64,000 bases of DNA from an uncultured Pelagibacteraceae bacterium (GCA_902590915.1 CACIYQ010000001.1:186001-250000); one strand, 5' to 3'; shown: positions 1 to 9,358, numbered from the stretch's first letter. The notes: a model not told the origin generated them from the letters alone. Made by a program: numbers and translations.

Positions 1-395
1 AGCAGTATTGTGGGTATTTCGTTTATGTAACGATAAAACTTATGGGAATGCTCATTTCTGTCTAGCTTAAATTGGCTAAGTAATTTGCCCAAATAAAAAT
101 GATAGATGGTTAGGATAACTACAAACAACAGTTTTAATATCATCCAAGTTTGACCCAACTGTTGAAACCCAATGCTATGAATAAGTAAAAGTCCGAATAA
201 CCAAGACAAAGTCATTGCAGGGGTCATTATGTAAAAGTACAATTTTTTCTCCATAACTTTAAAAACTTCAGAAACTTTCGCTTCAACATTATTTTCTGCA
301 TGGTAAACAAAAATTCTTGGAAGATATAAAAGACCGGCCATCCATGAAATAACTGCTATCAAGTGTAAAGATTTAAACAGCAGATAAGTATTCAT
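1..395 (-). CDS. hemJ: HemJ protoporphyrinogen IX oxidase (3' end cut by window)
   Basis: This is a membrane enzyme of haem synthesis that oxidises protoporphyrinogen IX to protoporphyrin IX. I translated it by eye from the ATG at 395. The N-terminus runs MNTYLLFKSLHLIAVISWMA and continues with a family-typical GLLYLPRIFVYHA segment, which includes the conserved His. Several membrane helices follow, and the last visible part contains the conserved RYINEIPT stretch. About 131 codons are visible, so only a few C-terminal residues should be missing. It starts 3 bp after the hemH stop, so hemE, hemH and hemJ form one leftward operon. Confidence 0.9.
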   Translation of the reverse strand, partial: MNTYLLFKSLHLIAVISWMAGLLYLPRIFVYHAENNVEAKVSEVFKVMEKKLYFYIMTPAMTLSWLFGLLLIHSIGFQQLGQTWMILKLLFVVILTIYHFYLGKLLSQFKLDRNEHSHKFYRYINEIPTIL

Positions 396-398
396 CTT

Positions 399-1394
399 TT
401 AAATATTTTTTTCAATTAAAGATTTAAGCAAGACTATATGATCATCGTTATCGTTTAAACACGGAATCATATCAAAATTTTCGCCTCCGGAATTTAAGAA
501 ACTTTCTTTCCCTTGAATTAAAATTTCTTCTAAGGTTTCTACACAATCAGATGCAAAACCTGGACAAATTGCGAGAATATTTTTTTTTCCCTCTTTTGGC
601 AAACTCTCTAACGTTTTATCAGTATAAGGCTGTAACCATTCTTGAGGACCAAATCTAGACTGAAAAGTAGTTTTTATTTCAACAGAATTAAATTTCTCCG
701 AAATTAACCGGGTCGTTTTATGACAATAACAGTGATATGGATCACCTTTGTCAAAATATTTTTGGGGTATACCATGATAAGAGGCAATTATTAAATCTGG
801 TTTCCAATTTATTTCGTTTATTTTTTTATTAATAGATTTGGCCAAAGCATCTATATAAAGAGGATCAGACTCATAATGAGGTATAATTTTTAAAGATGGT
901 TGCCATCTCATTTTCATCAGAGTTCTATAAACTTCATCACATACGGTTGCGGTTGTCGCCGCCGCGTATTGAGGATAAAGTGGAAGTATTATTAAATTTT
1001 CACAACCTTGCTCCTGTAATTTATGTATCTTACTTTTAATACTAGGGTTTCCGTATCGCATAGCAAAATCAATTATTAATTGATCTTTTGTTATTAATTT
1101 TGAAACTTTTTCACTTTGTCTTTGGGTGTAGTATAAAAGAGGAGACATATTTTTATCTTCCATCCAAATTTTTTTATACGCTTTAGCTGTTTTAGATGGT
1201 CTAAAAGTTAAAATAAATATATTTAGAATTAATTGCCATATTATGGGATTAACTTCTATTACTCTCCTATCAGATAAAAATTCTTTTAGATAACGTCTAA
1301 TATCTAACCAGTTTGTTGAATCTGGTGTGCCTAAATTAACAATAAGAACACCAGTTTTTCCAAATTTAATAGTTGGGTGATCTTTATTTTCCAT
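399..1394 (-). CDS. hemH: Ferrochelatase
   Basis: Ferrochelatase inserts Fe2+ into protoporphyrin IX, the last step of haem synthesis. The 331-residue protein has the normal bacterial length. Its N-terminal family motif VNLGTP lies near residues 19-24, the metal-binding His is in SYHGIP near residue 207, and the C-terminal GFASDCVETLEE region (about 279-290) carries the conserved acidic residues. Its ATG touches the stop codon of hemE directly, and the next gene is hemJ. Three haem enzymes in one operon make the assignment secure. Confidence 0.96.
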   Translation of the reverse strand: MENKDHPTIKFGKTGVLIVNLGTPDSTNWLDIRRYLKEFLSDRRVIEVNPIIWQLILNIFILTFRPSKTAKAYKKIWMEDKNMSPLLYYTQRQSEKVSKLITKDQLIIDFAMRYGNPSIKSKIHKLQEQGCENLIILPLYPQYAAATTATVCDEVYRTLMKMRWQPSLKIIPHYESDPLYIDALAKSINKKINEINWKPDLIIASYHGIPQKYFDKGDPYHCYCHKTTRLISEKFNSVEIKTTFQSRFGPQEWLQPYTDKTLESLPKEGKKNILAICPGFASDCVETLEEILIQGKESFLNSGGENFDMIPCLNDNDDHIVLLKSLIEKNI

Positions 1395-2396
1395 CTAGTG
1401 GTCTCTTACAATGTTTATTAAAAATTTAACCATTTCCGGATCAGTTTCGGGTAAAATTCCATGACCAAGATTAAATACATATGGATGATCTTTAAATATA
1501 TCTAAATATTTTAAAATCTCTTTCTTTAGATTTTCTTTATCCGTTAATAAGATTTTTGGGTCTAATCCACCTTGAACAGGAATTTTCAAATTTTTGCTAA
1601 TCATGAACGGGTCAACATTATAATCAATATTAACAGCATCAGGCTTAACTATTTCACAAAACTCTTTATAATTTTTAATTTCTCTTGGAAAACAAATTAC
1701 AGGAACATTTAATGATCTCACATAATCTACCAAATTTAAAGTAGGTGTATAAATATAATTTGGATAATCTCTTTCTTCTAACAATCCTGCCCAACTGTCA
1801 AATATTTGTATAACATTAGCACCGTTCTCAATTTGATTTTTAATATGTATCTTTAAAAATTTTTCAATTAATAACAAAACTCTATTGATTAAATATTCGT
1901 CTTTAAAAAAATCTTTTTTAATATTTTTCTTAGGAGATTGCTGATTAATCATATAAACAAGTAATGTCCATGGCGCCCCAACAAATCCAATTGTATTTTT
2001 ATTTTCTAAATTCATTTTGGAACTAACAATTTTTATAGCCTTATAAACTGGATAAATTTTCTCAACAAAATCTATTTCATCAATCTTAGACATTAAACTA
2101 ATATTTAAATCGCCAAGAACTGGCCCAAAATTTTTTTTAAATTCAACTTTTTGATTTAATCCATATGGTAGCATTAAAATATCTGAAAATATTATTGCTG
2201 CGTCCAAATCAAATCTATCAATGGGTTGAAGTGTTATTTTAGAAGATAGTTTGTGATTAAGGCATAACTCAACAAAATTAGGATTTTCTTTTCTTATCTT
2301 TCTAAATTCAGGCAAATACCTACCTGCTTGTCTCATTATCCATATAGGGTTAATAGTTGTTTTTTTATTTATTATTACTTCATGTAAGGGTGTCAT
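1395..2396 (-). CDS. hemE: Uroporphyrinogen decarboxylase
   Basis: This enzyme decarboxylates the four acetate side chains of uroporphyrinogen III to give coproporphyrinogen III. The 333-residue protein has the signature PIWIMRQAGRYLPEFR near residues 17-32, with the substrate-binding Arg pair, and GAPWTLLVY in the middle. It is first in the leftward hemE-hemH-hemJ operon. It borders the AT-rich spacer that looks like a replication origin, the same position hemE has beside the origin in Caulobacter and Rickettsia. Confidence 0.96.
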   Translation of the reverse strand: MTPLHEVIINKKTTINPIWIMRQAGRYLPEFRKIRKENPNFVELCLNHKLSSKITLQPIDRFDLDAAIIFSDILMLPYGLNQKVEFKKNFGPVLGDLNISLMSKIDEIDFVEKIYPVYKAIKIVSSKMNLENKNTIGFVGAPWTLLVYMINQQSPKKNIKKDFFKDEYLINRVLLLIEKFLKIHIKNQIENGANVIQIFDSWAGLLEERDYPNYIYTPTLNLVDYVRSLNVPVICFPREIKNYKEFCEIVKPDAVNIDYNVDPFMISKNLKIPVQGGLDPKILLTDKENLKKEILKYLDIFKDHPYVFNLGHGILPETDPEMVKFLINIVRDH

Positions 2397-2669
2397 ATTA
2401 AAACTATATATATAATTATTGTATTAGTATTATGTCTTGTGAATAATGATGATTGTCCATTTTAAACATTATATTAACGTTTTAATCACATCTAGAAATT
2501 AAATAAAACTCACAAAAATGAGCTTTTTTTGTAATTAATTAACATTTATGTATTGTTTAATTGAATTTATTATTTTTGTTAATAAAACCGTCGTTATACA
2601 GGTGCAAATAAACAAAAATTCAATTGAGTAATTTCTTTAAAATTATACAAATTTATTAACAATTAATAC
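2397..2669. other. Candidate chromosome replication origin (oriC)
   Basis: This is a 273-bp very AT-rich spacer between divergent hemE and the PPDK regulator gene. It contains a perfect DnaA box in reverse orientation, TGTGAATAA at 2438-2446 (TTATTCACA on the other strand). Two one-mismatch boxes are TTAATCACA at 2482-2490 and TTATACAAA at 2643-2651. In Caulobacter crescentus and Rickettsia the origin lies beside hemE, and here the flanking genes point away from the spacer. The origin role is inferred from this synteny plus the boxes; I could not compute GC skew. Confidence 0.6.
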
Positions 2670-3497
2670 ATGAGTAATACATATCAAATATACTTAATTT
2701 CTGACTCCACAGGGGAGACTCTTGAGAGAATTTTTTTAGCATTAAAAGCTCAATTTAAAAATATTGAGTATAAAATTCATTCATATTCTTTTACCAGAAC
2801 AGAAAATCAAATTTTAAAAATTTTAGAAGATGCTGAAACAAATAATAATTCGATTATACTTTATACGATAGTCGATAATAACCTTGCGAAATATCTTGCA
2901 AACGAGAGTGATAATAAAAAAATTCCCTGTTTTGGAGTTTTAGGAAATCTTATTTTAAATTTCTCAAAAATTCTTAATCAAAAAGCGTCCCACGAACCAA
3001 GTGGGCAACACATTCTAAATGATGAATATTATGATAGAATAGAAGCTATTCAATTTACCATGAATCATGATGATGGAAATTTATTAGATGAAATTGATAA
3101 ATCAGACATTATCTTGGTAGGAGTTAGTAGGACCAGTAAGACACCAACTTCTATTTATCTTGCAAATAAAGGATTTAAAACATCCAACATACCATTAGTG
3201 AACGAGCATTCGTTACCAGAAAAACTGAAAAACAATCCACAATTCACATGTGTAGTAGGGCTGAGCACCGAACCCGAAAGACTTGCAGATCTAAGAAAAA
3301 ATAGAATGACTTCTCTTAAAGAAAGTGAAAACACAAAATACACCAATCTTAATGACATTAAAGATGAGGTTATAAAAGCAAAAAAAACCTTTCAGAAATA
3401 TAAGTGGCCAGTCATTGATGTTACGAGAAAATCAGTGGAAGAAACAGCAGCATCTATTATTAAGATACACGAAATATATTCAAACAATGTTAAATAG
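2670..3497 (+). CDS. Pyruvate, phosphate dikinase regulatory protein (PPSR family)
   Basis: This is a bifunctional ADP-dependent kinase and Pi-dependent pyrophosphorylase family that switches pyruvate phosphate dikinase (or PEP synthase) off and on by phosphorylating a Thr. The 275-residue protein starts with YLISDSTGET, the family N-terminus, and has the P-loop-like GVSRTSKTPTS at 151-161. It is the first gene of a tight rightward operon with maf, aroE, coaE and dnaQ, the usual alphaproteobacterial order next to the origin. It overlaps maf by 11 bp. Which dikinase it controls cannot be told from this window. Confidence 0.92.
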   Translation: MSNTYQIYLISDSTGETLERIFLALKAQFKNIEYKIHSYSFTRTENQILKILEDAETNNNSIILYTIVDNNLAKYLANESDNKKIPCFGVLGNLILNFSKILNQKASHEPSGQHILNDEYYDRIEAIQFTMNHDDGNLLDEIDKSDIILVGVSRTSKTPTSIYLANKGFKTSNIPLVNEHSLPEKLKNNPQFTCVVGLSTEPERLADLRKNRMTSLKESENTKYTNLNDIKDEVIKAKKTFQKYKWPVIDVTRKSVEETAASIIKIHEIYSNNVK

Positions 3498-4074
3498 TAT
3501 CATTTTAGCATCAAAGAGCAGAGTTAGAAAAGATATTTTAGAAAAACATAATATAAGTTGTGATGTCAGGCCTTCAAATATTGATGAGGATATGGTTAAA
3601 GAAAGTCTGTTAAATGAAAAGGCTTCACCAGAAATTATTTCGAAAAATTTAGCAGAGTTAAAGGCTAATAAAATTAGCTCTAATGCCCATGAACAAGTAG
3701 TTTTGGGCGCTGATAGTGTAATTGATTTGGAAGGAGAATTAATTTCAAAACCAAAAGACAGGCAAGAGGCACTATTAATTCTAAAAAAACTCAATGGTAA
3801 ACAACATTATTTAATAAGCTCTGTTTGTATATCAAAAAATGGATCGATGATTTGGAATTATACAGATAGGGCAAAACTGAAAATGAAAGATTTCACTGAG
3901 AATGAATTGATTGAATATCTGAAAAAAATTCCAGACACAGCATTGTATGCTTATAATGTTTATCAAATAGAAGGCGAGGGACGAAAATTATTCTCTGAAA
4001 TAATTGGTGATGAGGACACTATAATGGGTCTTCCTATTCAAAAAATTAAAAAATACCTAGAAAAGATTAAATGA
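3487..4074 (+). CDS. maf: Maf family nucleoside triphosphate pyrophosphatase
   Basis: Maf proteins hydrolyse non-canonical or modified nucleotides (dTTP, UTP and m7GTP types) to monophosphates. I chose the ATG at 3487 because the family begins with the ILASKSRVRKDIL motif, which follows four residues later. An upstream start at 3415 would lie entirely inside the previous gene. The protein is 195 residues and includes the conserved VLGADSVI and SKPKDRQEA segments. It overlaps the PPSR gene by 11 bp and aroE by 4 bp, so it is translationally coupled to both. Confidence 0.93.
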   Translation: MLNSIILASKSRVRKDILEKHNISCDVRPSNIDEDMVKESLLNEKASPEIISKNLAELKANKISSNAHEQVVLGADSVIDLEGELISKPKDRQEALLILKKLNGKQHYLISSVCISKNGSMIWNYTDRAKLKMKDFTENELIEYLKKIPDTALYAYNVYQIEGEGRKLFSEIIGDEDTIMGLPIQKIKKYLEKIK

Positions 4075-4865
4075 AAAAATTTTTAGTTATTGGAAATCCA
4101 ATAAGCCACTCCTTATCTCCCGAACTACATAATTACTGGATTAAGCAGAATAGTATTGATGCAATTTATGGAAAAAAAAAAATAAATGATTTTGAATTAG
4201 AAAATATAATTTTGGATGTTAAAAAACAGATAATTACTGGCGTTAATGTAACCGTACCATTTAAAAAGACAATTATACCTTATCTAGATGAATTAAGCGA
4301 GGAGTCAAAAATAACACAATCAGTTAATACAATATATTTACAAGATAAAAAAATCATCGGACATAACACCGATATTGAAGGTTTTGAAAATGCTATAAAA
4401 AAAATAAACTTTAATTTTGATAATAAAAAAGTTTTTATTTTAGGAGCAGGGGGTGTTGTTCCTTCAATAATTTATGCTTCAATAAAAATGGGATCGTCTG
4501 AAATTATAATTAGTAACAGAACCGAGAATAAGGCTTTAGAAATTAAAAATATTTTTAATAATATAAAATTGGTTAAATGGGGAGAAATGCCAGATTTTGA
4601 TGTGATAATAAATGCTACAAGTTTAGGATTGAACCGTGATGATAATATAATTTTAGATTTTTCTAAAGTAGGTAAGAATAAATTATTTTATGATGTAATT
4701 TATAATCCAATTGAAACAAATTTTTTAAAAACAGGCAAAAATCTAGGCAACAGATATGAAAACGGTAAATTAATGTTTATCTATCAAGCATTTTCAGCAT
4801 TTAAGTTGTGGCATGGTTTAGAGCCCAAGATAAATGAAGAAACAGTTAAACTTTTATATCAATGA
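4071..4865 (+). CDS. aroE: Shikimate dehydrogenase
   Basis: AroE reduces 3-dehydroshikimate to shikimate with NADPH in aromatic amino acid synthesis. The 264-residue protein has the substrate-binding NPISHSLSPELHN near residues 8-20, NVTVPFKK near 60 with the catalytic Lys, and a glycine-rich NADP loop GAGGVVPS near the middle. It overlaps maf and coaE by 4 bp each (ATGA type), as expected within one operon. Confidence 0.95.
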   Translation: MKKFLVIGNPISHSLSPELHNYWIKQNSIDAIYGKKKINDFELENIILDVKKQIITGVNVTVPFKKTIIPYLDELSEESKITQSVNTIYLQDKKIIGHNTDIEGFENAIKKINFNFDNKKVFILGAGGVVPSIIYASIKMGSSEIIISNRTENKALEIKNIFNNIKLVKWGEMPDFDVIINATSLGLNRDDNIILDFSKVGKNKLFYDVIYNPIETNFLKTGKNLGNRYENGKLMFIYQAFSAFKLWHGLEPKINEETVKLLYQ

Positions 4866-5449
4866 TACGTATTGGGATTTTAGGTGATATTGGATCGGGA
4901 AAAAGTTTTGTTGCAAAAAATTTTGGATATCCAGTTTTTAATGCAGATCATGAAGTTTCAAAATTATACCAAAAAAACAAGAATGTTTTTAGAAAATTAA
5001 AAAAGATATTACCTAAATACATTTATGAATATCCAATAAATAAAGCAAAATTATCTAGTGCAATTCTTGCAAACAATTCAAACTTAAAAAAAATTATCAA
5101 AGTAGTCCATAAAGAAATAAGAAAAAAAATGCAATCTTTTCTAAAAAAAAATCAAAGTAAAAAATTTGTAATTTTGGATATACCTTTATTGTTAGAAAAT
5201 AAAATTAACAGAAAAAGTGATATTTTGGTTTTTGTTGAGTCTGGGAAAAATAATATTTTAAGAAATTTAAAAAAGAGAAAAAACTTTGATTCAAGAATAG
5301 TCAATAAATTTAAAAAAATTCAACTGCCACTTGCTTATAAAAAAAAACATTCTACATTTATATTAAAAAACAAATTTACAAAAAAATCTGTTAAAAATGA
5401 AATTGAAAAAATTTTAAAAACTATTGAAAATGAAAGAAATAGTACTTGA
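4862..5449 (+). CDS. coaE: Dephospho-CoA kinase
   Basis: CoaE phosphorylates the 3'-hydroxyl of dephospho-CoA with ATP, the last step of CoA synthesis. The 195-residue protein has a P-loop GDIGSGKS at 8-15, a VFNADH acidic motif near residue 27, and DIPLLLE in the middle, all family signatures. The C-terminal third is unusually Lys-rich. The gene lies between aroE and dnaQ and overlaps dnaQ by 20 bp. Confidence 0.92.
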   Translation: MIRIGILGDIGSGKSFVAKNFGYPVFNADHEVSKLYQKNKNVFRKLKKILPKYIYEYPINKAKLSSAILANNSNLKKIIKVVHKEIRKKMQSFLKKNQSKKFVILDIPLLLENKINRKSDILVFVESGKNNILRNLKKRKNFDSRIVNKFKKIQLPLAYKKKHSTFILKNKFTKKSVKNEIEKILKTIENERNST

Positions 5450-6092
5450 TACAGAAACAACTGGTCTATCTGTTAAAGATGGTCATAGAGTCGTTGAAAT
5501 TGGATGTATAGAATTAGAAGATTTAATTCCAACGAAAAATAAATTTCATTGTTATTTAAATCCTGAACGAAAAGTCTCTGAAAAGGCGCTAGCTGTTCAT
5601 GGATATAATGATGAATTTTTGTCTAAGCAAAAAAAATTTAACGAGATTGTTGAAGAATTTTTAAAGTTCATAGAAAATAAAAAACTCATAATCCACAATG
5701 CAGAATTTGATCTTGCTCACTTAAATAACGAACTCAATTTATTTGGTAAAAAAAAAATTGAAAATGAAATTGTGGATACACTTGTACTAGCAAGAGATAA
5801 GTTCCCAGGAGCTCCAGTAAGTCTTGATGCACTTTGTAAACGTTTTAGAATTGATAATTCAAAACGAACACAGCATACTGCGCTAATAGACTGTGATTTA
5901 TTAGCAAAAGTTTATATAAATCTTATTGATCAAAAAGAACCAACACTTAATTTTCAAAGTACCAACCAAGATAAAAAAGAAATTAATATTGAGGAATTTA
6001 ATTACTATAAAAAAATTGTTGAACCCACTTCAGCAGAAATTAAAAATCACAAAGAATATCTAAAAATACATTTAAAAAAAAATTATTTTTAA
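5430..6092 (+). CDS. dnaQ: DNA polymerase III epsilon subunit (3'-5' proofreading exonuclease)
   Basis: This is the proofreading subunit of the replicative polymerase. It shows the three exonuclease motifs: VLDTETTGL (Exo I) at the N-terminus, HNAEFDLAHLN (Exo II) and HTALIDCDLLAKVY (Exo III), with their acidic metal ligands and the Exo III His. I prefer the ATG at 5430 over a TTG at 5424. Its start lies inside the end of coaE. The protein is about 220 residues. It converges with secB and overlaps it by 4 bp. Confidence 0.92.
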   Translation: MKEIVLDTETTGLSVKDGHRVVEIGCIELEDLIPTKNKFHCYLNPERKVSEKALAVHGYNDEFLSKQKKFNEIVEEFLKFIENKKLIIHNAEFDLAHLNNELNLFGKKKIENEIVDTLVLARDKFPGAPVSLDALCKRFRIDNSKRTQHTALIDCDLLAKVYINLIDQKEPTLNFQSTNQDKKEINIEEFNYYKKIVEPTSAEIKNHKEYLKIHLKKNYF

Positions 6093-6511
6093 TTAAACCT
6101 TTGTTTGTATAATGCTTCAAAATCTACTTTTTTTTCAAATTTTATACCAGGATAACCAGAATTTTTTAAAAGATCTAAAAGTGCTTTTTCTAAGTCTGGA
6201 TAAATTTTAATTTGAACATCACATAATACAATTTTTTCTAGTTCCTTCTTATCTTTTACCTCTTCATCAACTTTTATTATAGTTGTATATATCATTTCGA
6301 AATGTGATTTTTTTTTACTTTGTTCTTTATCGATAAATTTGAATGTTGTGTTGACTTCAATCATTTTATTTTTTAATGCTTTAGAATTAATGTCAATAGT
6401 AAGCTGATATTTTCCGATACGCTCTCTTACAATTAAATAAGTTTCAACATCAGGAGTTTCACTTGATAAATCTTTGATAAACTTGCCAAGTATTTTAAAT
6501 TTTTCTGTCAT
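6089..6511 (-). CDS. secB: SecB-like protein-export chaperone
   Basis: SecB keeps secretory precursors unfolded and hands them to SecA. The 140-residue leftward product fits the family in length. It has the N-terminal LGKFIKDLSSETPD segment, which resembles the SecB YVKDLSFENPNAP region, followed by alternating beta-strand sequence. The position after dnaQ is the common alphaproteobacterial one. The C-terminal SecA-contact region is diverged from typical SecB. It overlaps fxsA by 17 bp. Confidence 0.82.
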   Translation of the reverse strand: MTEKFKILGKFIKDLSSETPDVETYLIVRERIGKYQLTIDINSKALKNKMIEVNTTFKFIDKEQSKKKSHFEMIYTTIIKVDEEVKDKKELEKIVLCDVQIKIYPDLEKALLDLLKNSGYPGIKFEKKVDFEALYKQRFN

Positions 6512-6920
6512 TGTCTTCTTCTATATCCTCATAATCTCCATCAATAAAATTATTTTCTTTATTTTTTTTTGGTTTAAATTTTTTAGCAAGTCTATTAAAG
6601 ATTATTTTTCTACTGACAGGAAATATTAGCAAGAAACCTAAAGTATCAGTTGCAAATCCAGGTATTATTAAGAGTAAAGCTGCAAATGCGATAGCTGCCC
6701 CTGAAATAACTTCATAAGCTGGAGTTTCATTTTTGCTTAACTGAGCAAAGCCAGATTTAAGAGTATTGAGACCTTCATATTTAGCGTAATAAACTCCAAT
6801 AATAGCAGTAGTGAAAATTAAAAGAATAGTACTCATGGCACCTATTTGAGAACCAATTTTTATCAAAAGATAGATTTCAATAACTGGGACTAAAATAATA
6901 GCTAATAATATTGGGTTCAT
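6495..6920 (-). CDS. fxsA: FxsA family membrane protein
   Basis: The 141-residue membrane protein has the FxsA pattern. A first helix contains VPVIEIYLLIKIG, there is a second helix and a short loop, and a long helix ends in IIPGFATDTLGFLLIFP, the family signature. A charged cytoplasmic tail follows. FxsA was named for suppressing phage T7 exclusion by the F plasmid, but its normal role is unknown. It is divergent from the Tim44-like gene and upstream of secB in one transcript. Confidence 0.88.
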   Translation of the reverse strand: MNPILLAIILVPVIEIYLLIKIGSQIGAMSTILLIFTTAIIGVYYAKYEGLNTLKSGFAQLSKNETPAYEVISGAAIAFAALLLIIPGFATDTLGFLLIFPVSRKIIFNRLAKKFKPKKNKENNFIDGDYEDIEEDNDRKI

Positions 6921-6978
6921 TTGTCCTTAATCTAAATTGCTGGTTGAAATTAATCAACATAGTAATTACTATCAAATA

Positions 6979-7575
6979 ATGAATTATAGTTTCGAGTACA
7001 TTGATATCATCTTGCTTGCAATGATTGCTGGTTTTATTTTTTTAAGATTAAGAGGAATCTTGGGTAAAAGAACTGGTTTCGAGGGCAAAACTCCTGCTCA
7101 ATTCAAAGAAGTACTAAAAAACATTAAAGTTGAACAACCGTTAAAATCAAATGATGTATTTGATACAGCTGCACAAGAAGAATTTTTAAAAGGTGCAAAA
7201 ATTGCATATGAAACCATCATCACCGATTTTAGTGACAACGATAATAAAATTACAACTAGCAGACCATTATTAAATGGCCAAATATATTCTCAATTTAACG
7301 AAGCGCTTAAAGAAAGAAGCTCAAGAGGTCATTTCGCTGAAATTACTTTTATAGGTATTAACTCTGCAGAAATTAAAGAACATAAAAAAATTGGTAATAT
7401 TTTAAACGTTACCGTTGATTTTATTGCTGAGGTCATAACTTGCATAAGAGATAAAGAGAAAAAAATTATTTCTGGTGATCCAGAAAAAATTAAAAAAATT
7501 TATGATACATGGGTGTTCTCAAGAGATACAACTTCCGCAAATCCTAATTGGCAGTTGGTGAATACATTAACTTAA
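6979..7575 (+). CDS. Tim44/TimA-like domain protein
   Basis: This membrane-anchored protein has a Tim44-like domain. An N-terminal hydrophobic helix (IDIILLAMIAGFIFLRLRG) is followed by a basic linker with GKRTGFEGK. The C-terminal domain of about 130 residues ends with DTWVFSRDTTSANPNWQLV, typical of bacterial Tim44 homologues. I prefer the ATG at 6979 because the hydrophobic anchor follows at once; a TTG at 6937 is possible but adds a polar leader. In alphaproteobacteria these proteins have been linked to the envelope, and the exact role is unknown. The final protein is about 198 residues. Confidence 0.85.
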   Translation: MNYSFEYIDIILLAMIAGFIFLRLRGILGKRTGFEGKTPAQFKEVLKNIKVEQPLKSNDVFDTAAQEEFLKGAKIAYETIITDFSDNDNKITTSRPLLNGQIYSQFNEALKERSSRGHFAEITFIGINSAEIKEHKKIGNILNVTVDFIAEVITCIRDKEKKIISGDPEKIKKIYDTWVFSRDTTSANPNWQLVNTLT

Positions 7576-7998
7576 TTGAGTAACGATATTTCAGAAAAAG
7601 ACAAAAAGGACTGGGAAACTTTTATTTCTGGTGATCAAAAGCTTCCTAACAAAGATTTTAAGTCATCAAAACAAAAGTTTTTTAAAGTAAAGTCAATTGA
7701 TCTTCACGGTTATACTCTTGAGGCAGCAAATAATAAAATTGAGGATTTTATATATCAATCTTATAGAGAAAAAATAAATAAGTTAGTTGTGGTTACAGGT
7801 AAAGGACTGCATTCACAAAATGAGAGAGATCCTTATGTATCCAAAGATTTAAGTATTTTGAAATATTCTGTTCCAGAATTTATAAAAAATAATAAAAGTT
7901 TAATGAATATTATTAATGAAATTAAAGACGCAAATGTTGAAGACGGTGGGACTGGTGCTTTTTATATTTTTTTAAAAAAAAATAAAATTATAGAATAA
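7576..7998 (+). CDS. Smr/MutS2 C-terminal domain protein
   Basis: The 140-residue protein has an Smr domain, a DNA- or RNA-nicking fold. It shows IDLHGYT (the LDxHG motif), VVTGKG and a C-terminal [11 protein letters not shown]. The only sensible start is a TTG directly after the Tim44 gene stop, so the two genes are probably translationally coupled. Many alphaproteobacteria have an MltA murein hydrolase gene between these two genes; it is absent here. The gene converges with hslU and overlaps its end by 11 bp. The cellular role of stand-alone Smr proteins is not settled. Confidence 0.88.
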   Translation: MSNDISEKDKKDWETFISGDQKLPNKDFKSSKQKFFKVKSIDLHGYTLEAANNKIEDFIYQSYREKINKLVVVTGKGLHSQNERDPYVSKDLSILKYSVPEFIKNNKSLMNIINEIKDANVEDGGTGAFYIFLKKNKIIE

Positions 7999-9358
7999 AT
8001 TTTGAAAGATCAGTATCTTTAACTAAATTATCTAAGTTTTTATTAATATAATTTTTGTTGATTATAATTTTTTCACCTGCACGATCGGTGGCAGTGAAAC
8101 TAATTTCATCTAAAATTTTTTCAATTATTGTATGCAATCTTCTTGCACCAATATTTTCTACAGTTGCATTTACCTCCGAGGCAATGTTTGCAATGGTATC
8201 AATTCCATCATCTGAAAACTCGAGATCTACGTTCTCTGTTTTTAATAAAGCCACATATTGTTTAATTAAACTAAAATCTGGTTCCCTTAAAATCCTTTTG
8301 AAATCCTCACTAGTTAATGCTTCTAACTCAACTCTAATGGGTAGTCTTCCCTGAAGTTCTGGAAGAAGATCAGATGGCTTAGCTAGCTGAAAAGCACCTG
8401 AGGCGATAAATAAAATATGGTCAGTTTTAATTGGTCCATGCTTTGTATTAACAGTTGTCCCTTCAATTAAAGGTAACAAATCTCTTTGTACACCCTCACG
8501 AGACACATCACCACCAACCCTATCCGTTCTTGCAGAAATTTTGTCTATTTCATCTAAAAAAACTATTCCATTATTTTCAGTCGAAAGTTTTGCAGCTTTT
8601 ACAATTTTATCTTGTTCAATTAATTTATCCGACTCGTCGTTGATTAAAATTTCATGGGATTCTTTCACAGACATTTTCTTTTTCTTTTCTTTATTGCCCA
8701 TCGATTTACCAATCATTTCCCCAATATTGATCATTCCAACATTTGCACCTGGCATTCCAGGAATCTCAAAGGATGCTCCCGATCCGCTATCACTGACAGA
8801 AATTTCTATCTCATTGTCATCTAAATCACCATTTCTTAGTCTTTTTCTAAAACTCTCTCTTGTAGCCAAACTCGCTTTTTTACCCACCAATGCATCTAAA
8901 ACTTTTTCTTCTGCAGCTTTTTGAGCTTGTGCAAAAACTTCTTTTCGTTTTTTGACTTTCTCCATTGCAATAGCAATTTCAATTAAATCTCTAACGATTT
9001 GTTCCACGTCTCTTCCAACATAACCAACTTCAGTAAATCTTGTTGCTTCTACTTTAACAAATGGTGCCTCGGCTAGTTTTGACAGTCTTCTTGAAATTTC
9101 AGTTTTTCCAACACCCGTAGGGCCAATCATCAAAATATTTTTTGGTAATACCTCATTTTTCATTTCACCTTTTAAAGCCTGTCTTCGCCATCTATTTCTC
9201 AAAGCAACAGCAACAGCTTTCTTTGCTCTATTTTGACCCACAACAAATCTATCAAGTTCAGATACAATCTCTCTAGGAGATAGGGAACTTACTAAAGATG
9301 TTTCTTGTTTTTGATTTTGTTCTTTTGGGTGTAAAGGGGTTACGTTAGAATTATCCAT
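7988..9358 (-). CDS. hslU: ATP-dependent protease HslUV, ATPase subunit
   Basis: HslU is the AAA+ unfoldase that feeds proteins to the HslV peptidase. The 456-residue protein has Walker [10 protein letters not shown] at 79-87, a Walker B region ending FLDEIDKI, and the pore-associated GYVGRDVE motif. The C-terminus ends in KFIL, the tail that inserts into HslV. About 24 extra N-terminal residues precede the usual [17 protein letters not shown] start, rich in Gln and Asn. It overlaps hslV by one base and is cotranscribed with it. Confidence 0.97.
   Translation of the reverse strand: MDNSNVTPLHPKEQNQKQETSLVSSLSPREIVSELDRFVVGQNRAKKAVAVALRNRWRRQALKGEMKNEVLPKNILMIGPTGVGKTEISRRLSKLAEAPFVKVEATRFTEVGYVGRDVEQIVRDLIEIAIAMEKVKKRKEVFAQAQKAAEEKVLDALVGKKASLATRESFRKRLRNGDLDDNEIEISVSDSGSGASFEIPGMPGANVGMINIGEMIGKSMGNKEKKKKMSVKESHEILINDESDKLIEQDKIVKAAKLSTENNGIVFLDEIDKISARTDRVGGDVSREGVQRDLLPLIEGTTVNTKHGPIKTDHILFIASGAFQLAKPSDLLPELQGRLPIRVELEALTSEDFKRILREPDFSLIKQYVALLKTENVDLEFSDDGIDTIANIASEVNATVENIGARRLHTIIEKILDEISFTATDRAGEKIIINKNYINKNLDNLVKDTDLSKFIL

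Noticed and set aside
2535-2666. CtrA-type TTAA-N7-TTAA sites in the candidate origin
   Set aside because: Several TTAA words occur, but none has the required 7-base spacing, and TTAA is frequent by chance in this AT-rich DNA.
3480-3794. 104-codon minus-strand frame over maf
   Set aside because: It lies opposite well-conserved Maf motifs and encodes a Ser/Phe-rich sequence typical of antisense reading.
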